Positions 52,972 to 64,000 of a stretch of DNA of 64,000 nt are shown one piece after another (the first letter of the stretch is position 1; each line of letters begins with the position of its first letter). The DNA lies in NCBI GenBank assembly GCA_037893225.1, contig JAZGUH010000085.1:62001-126000 (forward strand). Direction: 5' to 3'. Both the position numbers and the translations under genes were made by a program. Source of the stretch: Hippasteria phrygiana. Its lineage: Eukaryota; Echinodermata; Asteroidea; Valvatida; Goniasteridae. The notes beneath the pieces were generated by a model. That model did not search any database. It was not told the DNA's origin and was given only the letters and a program-made list of their open reading frames with translations.

Positions 52972-54206
52972 GGGATGTACACAGGTTGCAGGTGTGTGTG
53001 GCTGTGGGGGCACACACATTAATTTTTCAACAAATTTACCTTGGGGATCATTTTAACCATAGAAATAGACTGAAGGGTAAACAGGGTTGGGCTACATGTT
53101 ATTACGAGTTAGTTTATAGTGACTTCCCCACTTGGCGCGGCTGCACAGAGAAAACGCTGTTCAAACTTTTTAAACAACCCGGATTGTTTAAGTGCCCTGC
53201 TTAAACAACCACGTGCGCTGTTTAAGCAGGGCACATGAACAACCCGGGTTGTTTAAACAACTTTTTAAACAGCGTTTTAACAGTGTAGCTTGTCAACAGA
53301 ATTTAACCTGCCGAGTCCACAATTTTGCTCGAAATGACGTCACAGTCGACTCCGATTGGCTGACACACAGTGTCGCATAAATTAACATGTACCCTGTAGC
53401 TAGCCTTATTTGATCCCAAAAGAATTTCTACCAATGTTTTTTTAAACAGCTTAAGCCTATAACTATAGACGCGATTTTTTCCGTTCATATTAGTTCTGGC
53501 ACAGCGATCTATGTTTGCCGATGTTTTGTGTAATCGCTAATAAATTAAGTTAACAAAATATCGCACGAAACGTTTACAACTTTGTTCTCAATGTAGACAC
53601 ATTTATTTGATTTGCGCGATATTGTAATAAACACCTTTACTGCGCACAAAGTAGCTTATTTGTCAAGACCACTTTACGGTTATTTTATCATTTTGAGTTA
53701 ATTTACAGGAAATAAAAACCAACTAGTTTTGGAGAATAATTCCCGGTGGATTTGAAAACTCAAAATACCCAACTGGCGTATGTACTTCGGCGGCATTTCT
53801 AGACGTCATAGAAAATTATTACATTTTTGCACGGTTTTCAGAATTTCAAGACGTCGTTTGCCCTCCCTGGCACAGTACTATGCAATGACAGTTGAGTAAA
53901 ACTCGGTTTATACCAAAGTTGATAAAAATAATAAAAATCAGATTTAGAAAAATTCAAATCGGATTGTTTCTATTTAAATCAATTTTGTTTACCATTGACA
54001 TTTGCATAAAAAATTTGTTTTAAATAAGTCAATTTAAATGACCATCATTAAAAGTCTAGTATAACCACACACAATTGTTCATGAAATCAGAACTGAAATC
54101 GCTTTCATTTATCATATTCTTTTCTAGAATACATAGTTTGTCTTAAAATCTCTGTTACAGCATCACCATCATACTGCACATTTCTCATCCAAGTTGATAA
54201 CAGGAA

Positions 54207-54237
<31 letters not shown>

Positions 54238-55530
54238 ACACAACCATGGTGGAATAAAACTATTTAATGCAGCCACCATGAATATCACCATGTAGGCATG
54301 TGCAGTACGTTTTGTTTTCTTTTAAAATTTATTTTCTTAGAGTCAGAACAGATTGCATACAATGTACAAACGTTACCCTAGGGTGTGTGAAAAATCATAA
54401 GAATTGAGGACTGTTAGGGTTAAGACATCATTTACATGGATTGCAAATCCAACAATGTTAGGTTTAATAGTCAGCTTCCATCTCTTATCTTGTTTTCAAT
54501 TATAATAATTATGTTTATGTGCCCACAATACATTGAGCTTATGCGCCTATCAATTGCCCCCCCCCCCCCCGGCCACCCCACCTTTGAGGTGGGGATTGTC
54601 ACTTTTGAAGTGACAAAATCCCCACCTCTGGGAAAAAAATCTAGCGACAATCCCAACCTAAATGGGTGGGGACACCCCCACCTTATAGGGTGGGAATTTT
54701 AATTTTGATGCTGTCATGTATGATTTATGTTTTGATTAAAAAACACCGTGCAAAAGGATCGAGGATTGGGGGGGGGGGCTGGGGGAATCAATTGATAGGT
54801 GCATTACATGCATTGAGTTAAACCTATGTACATGTAAAAGATAAATACTGTATCATACATCTAGGTAGTACATTACTTCAGAATCATATGCATTGTACAC
54901 AAGCTAAATGTGGTACACTGCTTCAGGAAACTGGCCCCTTTAGAATGAGTATAAGCGATTTAAAGTTATTGAAAGTCAGGTTTGAATAACAGACATTGTT
55001 TTTACATTAAAACATAACGGAAAGACAAAAATAATAAAATGTGATTTTTATTAGTGATTTGTTTCCATTGATATAAATCATGATTTAAATCAATTATTTA
55101 AATCGAGTGATTTAAATCAAACAACCCTGGTTTATACATTCCTGTCCTTGGTAGTTAATAACACCATAATAACACCATGCATATTGTGTCACATAATATC
55201 CGAGTTTTGCGACCAAATGTGTCATTTTGTTTTTCTTTCGCATCAACCTTTGCCAGTCGTACCCAGTTATGGTTCCGGAATCCTGATTTTTGTGTCCAAC
55301 AGCATTTTTGTTGATTTAAACTTTTTATGATTCTTTAGGCACAAAGTCTCAGGATAAACCTCGTAGGCTGCAGTTGTAATGTTGCCCTTTGTTCCCATCT
55401 CTTAATCCGTTGTTGTGATATCTGCGAATCATTGATGGGTTCAGCTGGCTACGTGCAGACACAGACAAGACTATCTGGATTCGGCTGTTTGGTAGATTCC
55501 ACGCCACCCCCCCCCCCCCCCCCCCCCCCC

Positions 55531-55690
55531 AGTGTTAGGGTGCACCGAGTGCCAGTGTTAGGGTGCACCGAGTGCCAGTGTTAGGGTGCACCGAGTGCCA
55601 GTGTTAGGGTGCACCGAGTGCCAGTGTTAGGGTGCACCGAGTGCCAGTGTTAGGGTGCACCGAGTGCCAGTGTTAGGGTGCACCGAGTGT
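55531..55690. repeat. Minisatellite, 23-bp unit containing TTAGGG
   Basis: Seven copies of AGTGTTAGGGTGCACCGAGT-GCC, right after a poly-C run of about 26. A related looser array (GTGTTAGGGTGCAA) is at 55905-55995. Confidence 0.9.
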
Positions 55691-55890
55691 TAGGGCGTTG
55701 TCACACAAGGCAATTTTTACTAGCAATTTAATGGCAACTAACAGCGCTGCAGCCAAAAAGAAATGCTTGGAGAGCAATAGTGACATTTTTCTTCCTAAGA
55801 AAATTATGCGAAAAAAAGTTTCAACGTTTTTCTATGTGGAATTTGGTTGAACCCGATTGCTTGTAGATTGTACAGTGTGACATGGCCCTT
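55691..55890. mobile_element. Short MITE (TTAGGGC ... GTCACAC ends) inside a minisatellite
   Basis: TTAGGGCGTTGTCACAC at the left and the inverse of TAAGGGCCATGTCACAC at the right. It lies between two blocks of the TTAGGG-type minisatellite. Confidence 0.55.
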
Positions 55891-58093
55891 AGAGTGAGTA
55901 TACAAGTGTTAGGGTGCAAATGTTAGGGTGCAAGTGTTAGGGTGCAAGTGTTAGAGTGTTAGGGTGCAAGTGTTACGGTGCAAGAGTTAGGGCGTTGCCA
56001 CACAAAATGTATGCACTATTCGAAAATCACCGGGATCGCTGGTTCAGTTAATCAATTGCTGCAACAGAATCGAAGCACAGCCTACACCGGGTTTGAACTC
56101 GTGAATCTGACCCAAAAAAAAATGTGCACACTAGTAATCACCAGAAAGGTTTCAAGTTGGTCGTTAGCTTCACTTCCATGGGATTCGCATTCTTGTAAAA
56201 ACCCCGCTTCCAAAGAATCTCCTGAAAACTATGACAGCAATAGAGGAAATCAACGAATATCACTGCTTGTAAAAGGCTACTATGCAAATCAATTACGCAA
56301 CACCATTGTGCCTATTCAAACGCAAATAGTCGCCTCATTGCTTAAAAAAGAAACCGATCTGACGTCACTTGTACAACACAAAGGGTAAACTGTAGATCTG
56401 CACAATGAGCAAAACTAAGTTGGCGGAGGAAACATACGTGATATATCCTAGGAAAACAATTATGCCTGCAGGGCATGGTCGCGTTGGTTATCAATAGCAA
56501 CACTGCTGTATTAAACCGTGACAATTGAGCGGGAACCAGTAGAACCATAGCTCGACTAGCTAGTTGGATGTCACTGCGGAAGTATAAGTTGACCACTAGT
56601 TAACCAATTTTCCTTCATCAAACGTCCCCAGTTTGTCATTCCTTAATTTAAAGGCAACTTGGCATAGCCAAAAGGTTCATATTTTCTTTTAAATGTGCAA
56701 AATCTAAGCCAAAGTTACAGCACAACACACATGTCCATTCTCAGTTTCGTGGAACTTTTTTTTATTGCCTTAGCACTTCAACATCACACTATTGGTTTAA
56801 ACATTGGGGAGTAAAGAAAAGACTGACCCATTCATAAATAACAGGGAGCCAATACCAAGTACAAAAAATGAGCAGAAACAAACAGAACCGCCCGTACCAA
56901 GACTTGTCTGTACGAAGTTCAAACAAAATGTTTAAGTTGATACTGAAATAGTGTAGATCTTTGCTTAAAAACTAAATTGTGTAGGATTTATACACAAATT
57001 ATGCAACTTTGAATACATTATTTTGAATACATTAATTACATATAACTGCAACATATCTATTGACCCTTTAAATTGTCCTCATATTTTAGCATTTGGACAC
57101 TATAATAACTCTAACATTTATGTCAAATTTGTTGACTGTATAATTTTTTTCTAGCCGATTTGATCTAAAAACAGGAATCTTCTGCATATTAAATGCCTTA
57201 CCAGTCTCCATTCAACGGGAATATTTCTGTGATTTTGTTGATTTGACCAGTAAACAAAAGATCTTTTTCCTGTTGGAATCTATTGGACTCTGTTGGATTC
57301 AGCAGGTTCATATTTCAATAGCTGGATATTGTTGGATACAGCACTGCCCTCTAAAAATATTTGCAGCAGGGTTGGTTGACATGAACCCTGTGCACTGTGG
57401 GGAAAACAAATTATAATATCTTTCCTTCTACCAACTCCCTCTTAAGACTTTTCATTTGAAATGACTTTAACATTTACAACCAAACATTTGTGGTTTTCAT
57501 TTCATAATTAGCAGATTTTGAATAACTCTGAAGATCATCTCGGTTTCTTCAAACCAATCGGCTATCAGCAATGTCTAACTGACCAATCAGGTTCCTCATT
57601 TTTGCAATTCACGTTGATAAAACCATGACATGTAACTGGCAGACATCTCTTTTGGTGCTTTAAAGGTTTCACTTTAGAAATTACAACTTTTTCCATCAAC
57701 AGATTCGAGTAATTGTACATGGTCTAAATCACAGTCAACCCTTTTGTTCATATATTACTCGATTCCAACATGATTTCGATAACAAACTAATATTTACAAT
57801 ATAAGCCATTGTTAATATATACCAGTTCTCAATTTGTATACACATTCTATACACCAATTGATTAACTTGCGGCAACATTTTCAAGAGTAGGCGGGTTCCC
57901 CACTTCACACACCGAAATACAGGCATTGACAACTGCTGGGTACCATTCATAAATAACGGGGTGCCAAAAACAGGGCAAAAGAGAAAACATCTCTATTCTA
58001 ATTTACATCATCCCCCGACGCAAACATTCCATCTTCTGACTGATTACGCGGTACCCGCTGCTGCATTGGATTCGAATCGGCCAGCCGACCCCG

Positions 58094-58280
58094 GCAAGCT
58101 CGGTGGTCGAGTGGTTAAGACGTCTGCACTAGTAAGCAGGAAGTCGTGGGTTCGAATTCCACCCGAGTAAGCCTGTGAATTTTTTCACACAGGCTCTCGG
58201 AAAGCACCGAGTATACAGTGCTTCATATATTACGTCGGGACAGGGCAAAAGAGAAAACATCTCTGTTCAAATTTGCTGGG
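58094..58280 (+). mobile_element. tRNA-derived SINE, copy 3 (fullest head)
   Basis: AAGCTCGGTGGTCGAGTGGT-TAAGACG is a good A-box and GTGGGTTCGAATTCCAC a good B-box. The body matches copies 1 and 2 and ends in GGGCAAAAGAGAAAACATCT. A detached tail with the same phrase lies at 57973-57995. Confidence 0.75.
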
Positions 58281-58807
58281 TACCAGTTAACAAAAACCCT
58301 CCTTCAATTATTTTTTCCCGACATCCTTTCAAAACAACACACCAACCCTTTCTGAATTACATTTGTAATTCACAAGCACAGCTATCTGGGACATACAGCT
58401 AGGCATATAAAGCAATTAACAAATTATTTCACCATTAAATAAACTATGTTTTGCGCAAAATAAAATAAACTCCATCAGCACTAATGATTTGGTTTATAAG
58501 TATAAAAAATAATTCTTGCAATTCACCAAATATATCGATAACAAATCAAAGCTCTTTTTTTTTGGAACTTCTGACAAAAAAATATGCATATTAATTACAC
58601 AATTAATTAATTGCATATTAATTGTTCAAAGGCTCCATTTATATTCTCTTTTTTCTCTTTTCTCCCACCGCTAATATCTTCCTTTTGCTGATTTTCATTC
58701 ATCAGGCCCTAACCCTGCTAAATCCAACAATGGTAAAACATGTTGTAATTTGCTGGATTTAGCAGTCAACACATGGTGTGTTGGATATTGTATTCAGCAG
58801 TGTATGT

Positions 58808-58890
58808 ACGAGGGTCGGCTGAAAAGTTCGTAGGTTGACTCTGAAAGAGTAGGCCCTAATGAAAGATCAATGAAACCTAAAATGCATTTA
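58808..58890 (+). mobile_element. Mariner-like terminal fragment
   Basis: ACGAGGGTCGGCTGAAAAGT-TCGTAGG resembles the ACGAGGG ... TGAAAAGT termini of mariner elements. No transposase motif was seen downstream, so it is a solo end or MITE. Confidence 0.4.
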
Positions 58891-59293
58891 TTTCAACGCT
58901 TTTGATAACTAATTGCATGTTGTTGAGAGAGTTGAAACATTCTGAGTACAGAACTTGGAATGTCAAAGATTTTTGCTCGGTGGGTGCCACGTCATAAATT
59001 TTCTTTGCAGATTTCGGCCGTGGATTCAGCCGCAGACTCAAAATCTCAAACGCATCAAGTAAAATGTGGTCAACAAAGTGTGCTTTTTTGGGGGTTCCAT
59101 CAACAAAATCTGTTAAGTTTTTAGCAAAATTACACGTTTTTTAAGCATAGTCTAAATAACAAATATATATTCTACATGCTCAAAATTGAGAGTAGACCGA
59201 TAACTTCTAATTAAAGGGCCAATGTGAACTTTTCATCCAGAAGTGCAGAAAACTGCATTTTAAAACTGCTTTAAAAGTAAATGCACCTCACAT

Positions 59294-59534
59294 CAGTGGC
59301 GTAGCCAAGGGAGGGGGGGGGGGGCTAATTCCTCCTGTGGGAACTCTTGCCCCCCCCCCCCTCTTATCTTACCCCCCCCCCCCCCTCCGGAAAATTGGGA
59401 TTTTCGCCATCTGTAGTGTGTAGATATGCGTTACTATAGCGTGGACCTATTTAACAAAGTCGAATTTCCCCCCTTGAAAATAGCCATGTCCCCCGTTTGC
59501 ACCCCCCTCTAGGAAGAGCCTGGCTACGCCAATG
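59294..59534. mobile_element. hAT MITE, poly-G/C bearing, TSD CCTCACAT
   Basis: Terminal inverted repeats CAGTGGCGTAGCC and CATTGGCGTAGCC, with exact 8-bp duplications CCTCACAT at 59286-59293 and 59535-59542. The interior is G-run, C-run and GGGATTTTCGCCATCTGTAG. Same family as 60939-61196. Confidence 0.85.
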
Positions 59535-59674
59535 CCTCACATACTTTCCCCAAAGTGTATTTTTATTGCAGATTTTATCTTATCGGCCGATAATCGTTGG
59601 AAATAGTCTAGTTCTCCGACCTGATAATTCCCTGACTTTATAAATTGCTCCGTTTTGTCTAAAGTATGGTCAGG

Positions 59675-60080
59675 TTACCAGAGAGGCCATCGAAATCTGC
59701 AAACACAACACAGTTTCTCAAGACATTGGATTCCACATCAACGACATCTGGTGCCAACTCCTCAAACACCACAACACACAACCTACACCCATGCCACCCA
59801 ACAAGCTACTGCCACACCCCAACGCACACAACAACATCTAGTCGTCACACCACACTTGGCACTTAGAAGGCATAAAAGCTGCTGCAACTCCACATCATAT
59901 CACTCACACTCCTCCTGAGGATATGTAAGCACACATCCGAAACGTCGAGTTACACACTCACCACCGGTTCTTTTCAGAACCACACATCTTCCTAGAAGAT
60001 ATTTATTTATTTCACATGGTGTTACCCACAATCTCAGTCTTTCTCGTATCGAATGCAAAGCTTCAAATCATATTTCTATT
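59675..60080 (+). mobile_element. Penelope-like retroelement 3' fragment, second copy
   Basis: Begins inside the endonuclease region (REAIEICKH) and runs through the shared tail including CCGAAACGTCGAGTTACACA and CACATGGTGTTACCC. 5'-truncated. It ends about 290 bp before the start codon of the PAN gene, so it may contribute upstream or 5' UTR sequence. Confidence 0.7.
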
Positions 60081-60374
60081 TTCTGCTTGAAGTAAATTTC
60101 TTAGACAATATAAACCAGCAGAGGGCGCTTTGTACTCTCTTCCACGCATATCGTGACGAGGTCCATCCTCGACTCCTGGCCTGGTACTTTTTACAACATT
60201 CTACGGAACAACTGATTCTACAGAGGGCTGTGTATTTCCGTCGCAGATAGTATTTTTATGGCTAAATAGAATAGGTCGTCGCGACTCGACTGTTTCTGGA
60301 TAGGCCAATAGCACTGCGAGGTGCCTCTTTAGTTGATTTTAAGGGGGAAGGAAAATAAAGAATAATACGATACA

Positions 60375-60710
60375 ATGTTGGTGGTTTTCCTACTCACCTT
60401 CAACCGTAACATACTAGCCGAGGCCTTTGTCGGATCCACATGCCGAGAAAAGTACTCTGGAGACTGCCCACGGGTCCTGCACAGCGATTTCAACGGCGTA
60501 GCGAACCGTGTCTTGCCCAGCCACGGATACCGCAACTTAACGGGCATTTCGCGTGTCATGTGCGGCACGAAATGTCTGCCTGATTATCGCTGTTTCTCTT
60601 TCCACTACACAGACGGGGAGAGGCGGTGTGAGCTGAATGGGGCTTCGGCGTCACGATTCCCGCTAGCTCTGACTGAGGAGGTCGGTACCAACTACTTTGG
60701 CTCGGAAGAG
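60375..60710 (+). CDS. First exon of a secreted PAN/Apple-like domain protein
   Basis: ATG then 112 codons to the donor GTAGGC, phase 0. Residues 1-17 (MLVVFLLTFNRNILAEA) form a signal peptide. The rest fits a PAN/Apple-like module: Cys at 23, 31, 63, 67, 73 and 85, with the diagnostic run CGTKCLPDYRCFSFHY and then RRCELNGAS. Such modules bind proteins or carbohydrates outside the cell and in invertebrates often sit at the N-terminus of larger lectin- or fibrinogen-like proteins. The remainder of the gene lies beyond the window; no second exon was found by 64000. A Penelope fragment (59675-60080) and two hAT elements flank it. Confidence 0.75.
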
Positions 60711-60938
60711 GTAGGCCTCGATAACTGTTAAACCCTTTATATTTTTTAATATTCACTTTCTCTAGTTTTGAGAACGTGAAAGAAAAAGCTATTTCACAGG
60801 CCCTTTTTATGAAGTCTAGTGGATAATTTCTTTGGTGTCTATTGAAGATTCATCCTCTAGTTTTATAGACCCAGGAAAACCATAAGGGCGGTACTAGGGT
60901 TGGCAACCTGAAATGTGGCCAACTCCACCACCACTGTA

Positions 60939-60953
60939 CAGCGGCGTAGCCGT

Positions 60954-60994
<41 letters not shown>

Positions 60995-61196
60995 AGGGGG
61001 GAAACTGCCCCCCCCCCCCCTTCCCCCGTGGGAACTCTTGCTCCCCCCCCCCCCTTGCCCCCACCCACCCCCTCTGGAAAATTGGGATTTTCGCCATCTG
61101 TAGTGTGTAGTATTTAACAAAGTCGAATTTCCCCCTTGAAAATAGCCATGCCCCCCCCCCCCCCCCCCCCCTAGGAAGAGCCTGGCTACGCCACTG
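60939..61196. mobile_element. hAT MITE, poly-G/C bearing, TSD CCACTGTA
   Basis: Ends CAGCGGCGTAGCC and CAGTGGCGTAGCC (inverse). Exact 8-bp duplication CCACTGTA at 60931-60938 and 61197-61204. Contains the same interior as the copy at 59294, with longer homopolymers. Lies in intron 1 of the PAN gene. Confidence 0.86.
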
Positions 61197-61499
61197 CCAC
61201 TGTAAGCCCTTTTATGTAGAGAAACCCCTTTCTTAGCCCAAAGCGAAGAAATTAAAGCATATAGGATGTGCTACATAATGCGGGCTGTCAAAAATTCCAA
61301 CTTGAAAATAAACGTCACACCCGTAACCGATGTCACAATACGGGGTCAAATGCAGGCCCGTCGCTAAGGGGGGCCCGGACGCGGAGGGGCCAGGCCCCAT
61401 GGCAAGCAATTGGCCCCCATTGGCAAAAAAACAATCATCAAAATTATATAAAACATACATGTACATATTATATATATCTATATGGTGGCCCTGAAGGGC

Positions 61500-62350
61500 G
61501 TCGAAAATCGTGAATTTTGACTTGCCCCTAATCGTGAGACGTCAATATTCGCGTAAAAAAATCACGACTTTCCACAAATCGTTAATACTGACGTCAATAT
61601 TCGCGTAAAAAAATCACGACTTTCCCCAAATCGTAAATATTGACGTCAATATTCGCGTAAAATTCACGTCTCCCTCTTCGGTCGCAAATATTGACGTCAA
61701 TATTCGCCTCAAAAAATTCACATCCCCCTCTAGCTCTCCGGCCAAAAGTTTTTGGACGCGAATTTTTTTCAGCAAGATAAGTGCTGGTTGTCAAGTCGAT
61801 GTGCGAGTGCGAACTCAGTCGCGAATTCAGTGGAACGCATGCAGCAAAGGGAGCTACATAAAATCAGCAGATTCTGTAAATCTTCTACAAAACTCAGTTT
61901 TTAGGGTACATTTTTCCAACAGAGACCAGTTAGCACACTTTAGTACAAGAACAATTTATTTTACCTTTCCATTGTTCATAAAATAACTGTTTAAAGTTAT
62001 AATATCTCATTTTAAACAATTATTTTATGAACAATGGAAAGGTAAAATAATTTGTTCTTGTGCTAAAGTGTGCTAACTGGTCTTTGTTCGAAAAATGCAC
62101 CCTAAAAACTGAGTTTTGTAAAAGATTTTTAGAAAAGTGTTTCCAGAATCTGCTGATATTATGTATAGCTCCCTTTGCCGCATTCGTCTACTTTATGAAT
62201 TCGCGACTGAGTTCGTACGCGCACATCGACTTGACAACCAACACTTATCTTGCTGAAAAATTCGCGTCCACAAATTTGTGGCCGCGAATATTGACGTCAA
62301 TATTTACGATTTGGGCACGTCAATATTCACGTTTTGAGGCAAGTCGTGAA
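61500..62350. mobile_element. Large foldback element with TGACGTCAATATTCGCG subrepeats
   Basis: Arms 61740-61996 and 62012-62268 are strong inverses (AACTCAGTTTTTAGGG, CAAGATAAGTG, TTGTCAAGTCGATGTGCG, CCATTGTTCATAAAATAA) around a tiny spacer. Outside the arms, GACGTCAATATTCGCG-like units recur at about 61541, 61590, 61639, 61693, 62294 and 62320. No ORF. Lies in the first intron of the PAN gene. Confidence 0.78.
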
Positions 62351-64000
62351 ATGTTGTCATACACCTACTGGCAGGATCAGAGACGTTTACGACAATGGTT
62401 TCTCTTATAATGGTCTTAATCACATAACAAAATCGATAACCAGTGACATAAAAATAATTAATTAATGAAGCCAGCCTTGAGCCTCGATAACAAGGAACAA
62501 ACACAACATCACAGTTTGTCATGATGGCCTACACACACATTTTAAATACATAGTTGCATTTAGCATTTATCTATGCCCTACACGAGCCGGGTTTTTTCAG
62601 CCAGGGGAGAGGGGGGGGGGGGGGATTCGAAGCTAATCATTATATCAGCCAAACATTAAGAGGCTTTTACGAGGATTTCTATGATAATTACCAATGGAAA
62701 CTTTTAGTCCAATTTACCAAAGGGTTTTGCAGTTATGATGCCTTATACACGCCGCACCAAGATCTTGAAGCAGTCATGGCACTTTTCACCAACCGTAGAG
62801 GGGGTATTCCTACCCAGGGTCCTTAAGGATTAAAACGTAAGAATCTCTTTAGTATTTAAAACTTTCATGAAGGTTTAATGTCATCATGTAAGTTCATTTG
62901 TTTGGCTGCTAATTTTCCATTTGGGCTAAAAAATTACTAATCGTTTTGGATACGTTTTTGTCACAAAGACGTGGTGTATTTGTAACCAAAATACACAGCA
63001 ACGTGGAATAATTGTAATGTTTGACAAGCTTAAAGTGCTTTTTATTCTTTAAGGCTTTTTTATTGCTACCCATGGCAACCCCTACTTTTCTTGCATGCAT
63101 GTGTACATTCAAGTTGGCTGTAAATATTGTGCTAAGCTCCAATCGAAGATTAGCTTGAACACAGGCGGTGCAAGAATTGAGTCCCTGAGTCCTTGATCCC
63201 ACCCCCACACTCCACACCCCCCCACCCCCCGCAAACAAATATAGATTTCTGGTGTTAGCTCTTTATTATGTCACCATGAACGACGGTAAACTAGAATTTT
63301 TTCAGGCTGCAAGTAGGAAATTTTATACGACATTTGCAAACATCAAACACTAACGATGGTCGGCCGACCATCGTTGGAAAAACCTGAAACTTTAGTTAGT
63401 ACACATTTTGTGTGGGTATAGTGCAATTGGTTACGGGTGTCAGCCAGATGGTCTATTTCCCCGAGCTAATAATTCTCTGACTTCAATACCTTCTCTTTTT
63501 TTCCAGCATGCACACAAAACTTTAAAATGGTCAGTGTTACAGTATTTGCTATACAATACTAACCCCTAAATTCATTCATTTCTGAAAATTACAGAAAAGG
63601 CAAATGTTGTATACTACCTATATTTCTACACAAAGAACCATGTCTTACAACAATATACAAGTATGTTCTACATACTTGTTCTCAATAGCATGTTAACAAC
63701 GCATGTTAACAAGTTGGTTAGAAGTGGATTTAATACGTCAAGCCATGTGTGCAAATGATCTACCGTGGAACCTTTTCTTAGAATTGTTTTAAATATACAT
63801 TGATTTCTTTATACACAATGTTATGGAGACAGCACTGTTTTGCCTCTGATGACATCATGCTTTGCCTCATGAATATGAAATTTTTTATTCTCATAAATAG
63901 CAAAATGTTGCAATTATTTCCTAAAATTGCCATAGAGGGCCTGGAAATGTACACTAATACGAAAACAACGCTGTCCTATTCCTTTAGGCTCCCATCCGAA

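Larger units (their letters stand above)
52165..60374. other. Intergenic region between SGSH and the PAN-domain gene
   Basis: Divergent spacer: SGSH reads left, the PAN gene reads right. It holds an alternating purine-pyrimidine tract, poly-G blocks, a TTAGGG-containing minisatellite, a tRNA-derived SINE, a mariner-like end, a hAT MITE and a Penelope fragment. No protein exon could be supported. Confidence 0.5.

Noticed and set aside
55978..56388. 136-codon open frame on the plus strand
   Set aside because: It begins inside the minisatellite, has low-complexity Ser/Asn content, no domain and no splice support.
60850..61120. Gly- and Pro-rich frames on both strands
   Set aside because: Translations of poly-G/C runs inside a hAT MITE.

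Overview
This is intron-rich, repeat-rich metazoan genomic DNA with no bacterial or viral genes. Three protein-coding loci can be read: two nearly complete multi-exon genes on the minus strand and the first exon of a third gene on the plus strand. The density of small DNA transposons, tRNA- and 5S-derived SINEs and Penelope relics, the over-abundance of the palindrome TAGGCCTA, and secreted TSP1/LamG and PAN-type proteins suggest a marine invertebrate deuterostome. An echinoderm is my first guess and a hemichordate the second; the window does not prove either.

Locus 1 (about 2057-25832, minus) encodes a secreted modular protein. Seventeen exons could be placed from reading frames, splice signals and matching intron phases. 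They give a signal peptide, a small Cys-rich module, one thrombospondin type-1 repeat (TSP1), a second copy of the Cys-rich module split over two exons, seven more TSP1 repeats, and two laminin-G-like domains. Almost every module boundary is phase 1. The 3' end lies to the left of the window or was not found. I do not recognise it as any named gene.

Locus 2 (33419-52164, minus) is N-sulphoglucosamine sulphohydrolase (SGSH, heparan N-sulfatase, a lysosomal heparan sulfate-degrading enzyme). All coding exons appear to be present. It contains two tandem homologous versions of the exon carrying the DPHR catalytic histidine. They are separated by a 48-nt intron, and their phases (2 in, 1 out) make joint inclusion a frameshift, so they look like mutually exclusive exons. 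Only the upstream version keeps the two cysteines that match a human SGSH disulfide. A TCACGTG E-box (CLEAR-like) lies just upstream of the start codon.

Locus 3 (60375-60710, plus) is the first coding exon of a secreted protein with a PAN/Apple-like module. It ends at a phase-0 donor and continues beyond the window.

The rest is introns and intergenic DNA filled with mobile elements: hAT-type elements with exact 8-bp target duplications (49166-50920, 59294-59534, 60939-61196, 36689-37213), TTAA-flanked elements (32411-32602, 39131-39351, 38283-38883, 44345-45283), long foldback elements (51042-51955, 61500-62350, 23783-24830, 29822-30200), SINEs, Penelope fragments with a broken GIY-YIG region, minisatellites, many poly-G/C runs and a perfect 40-bp-arm hairpin at 12540-12625.
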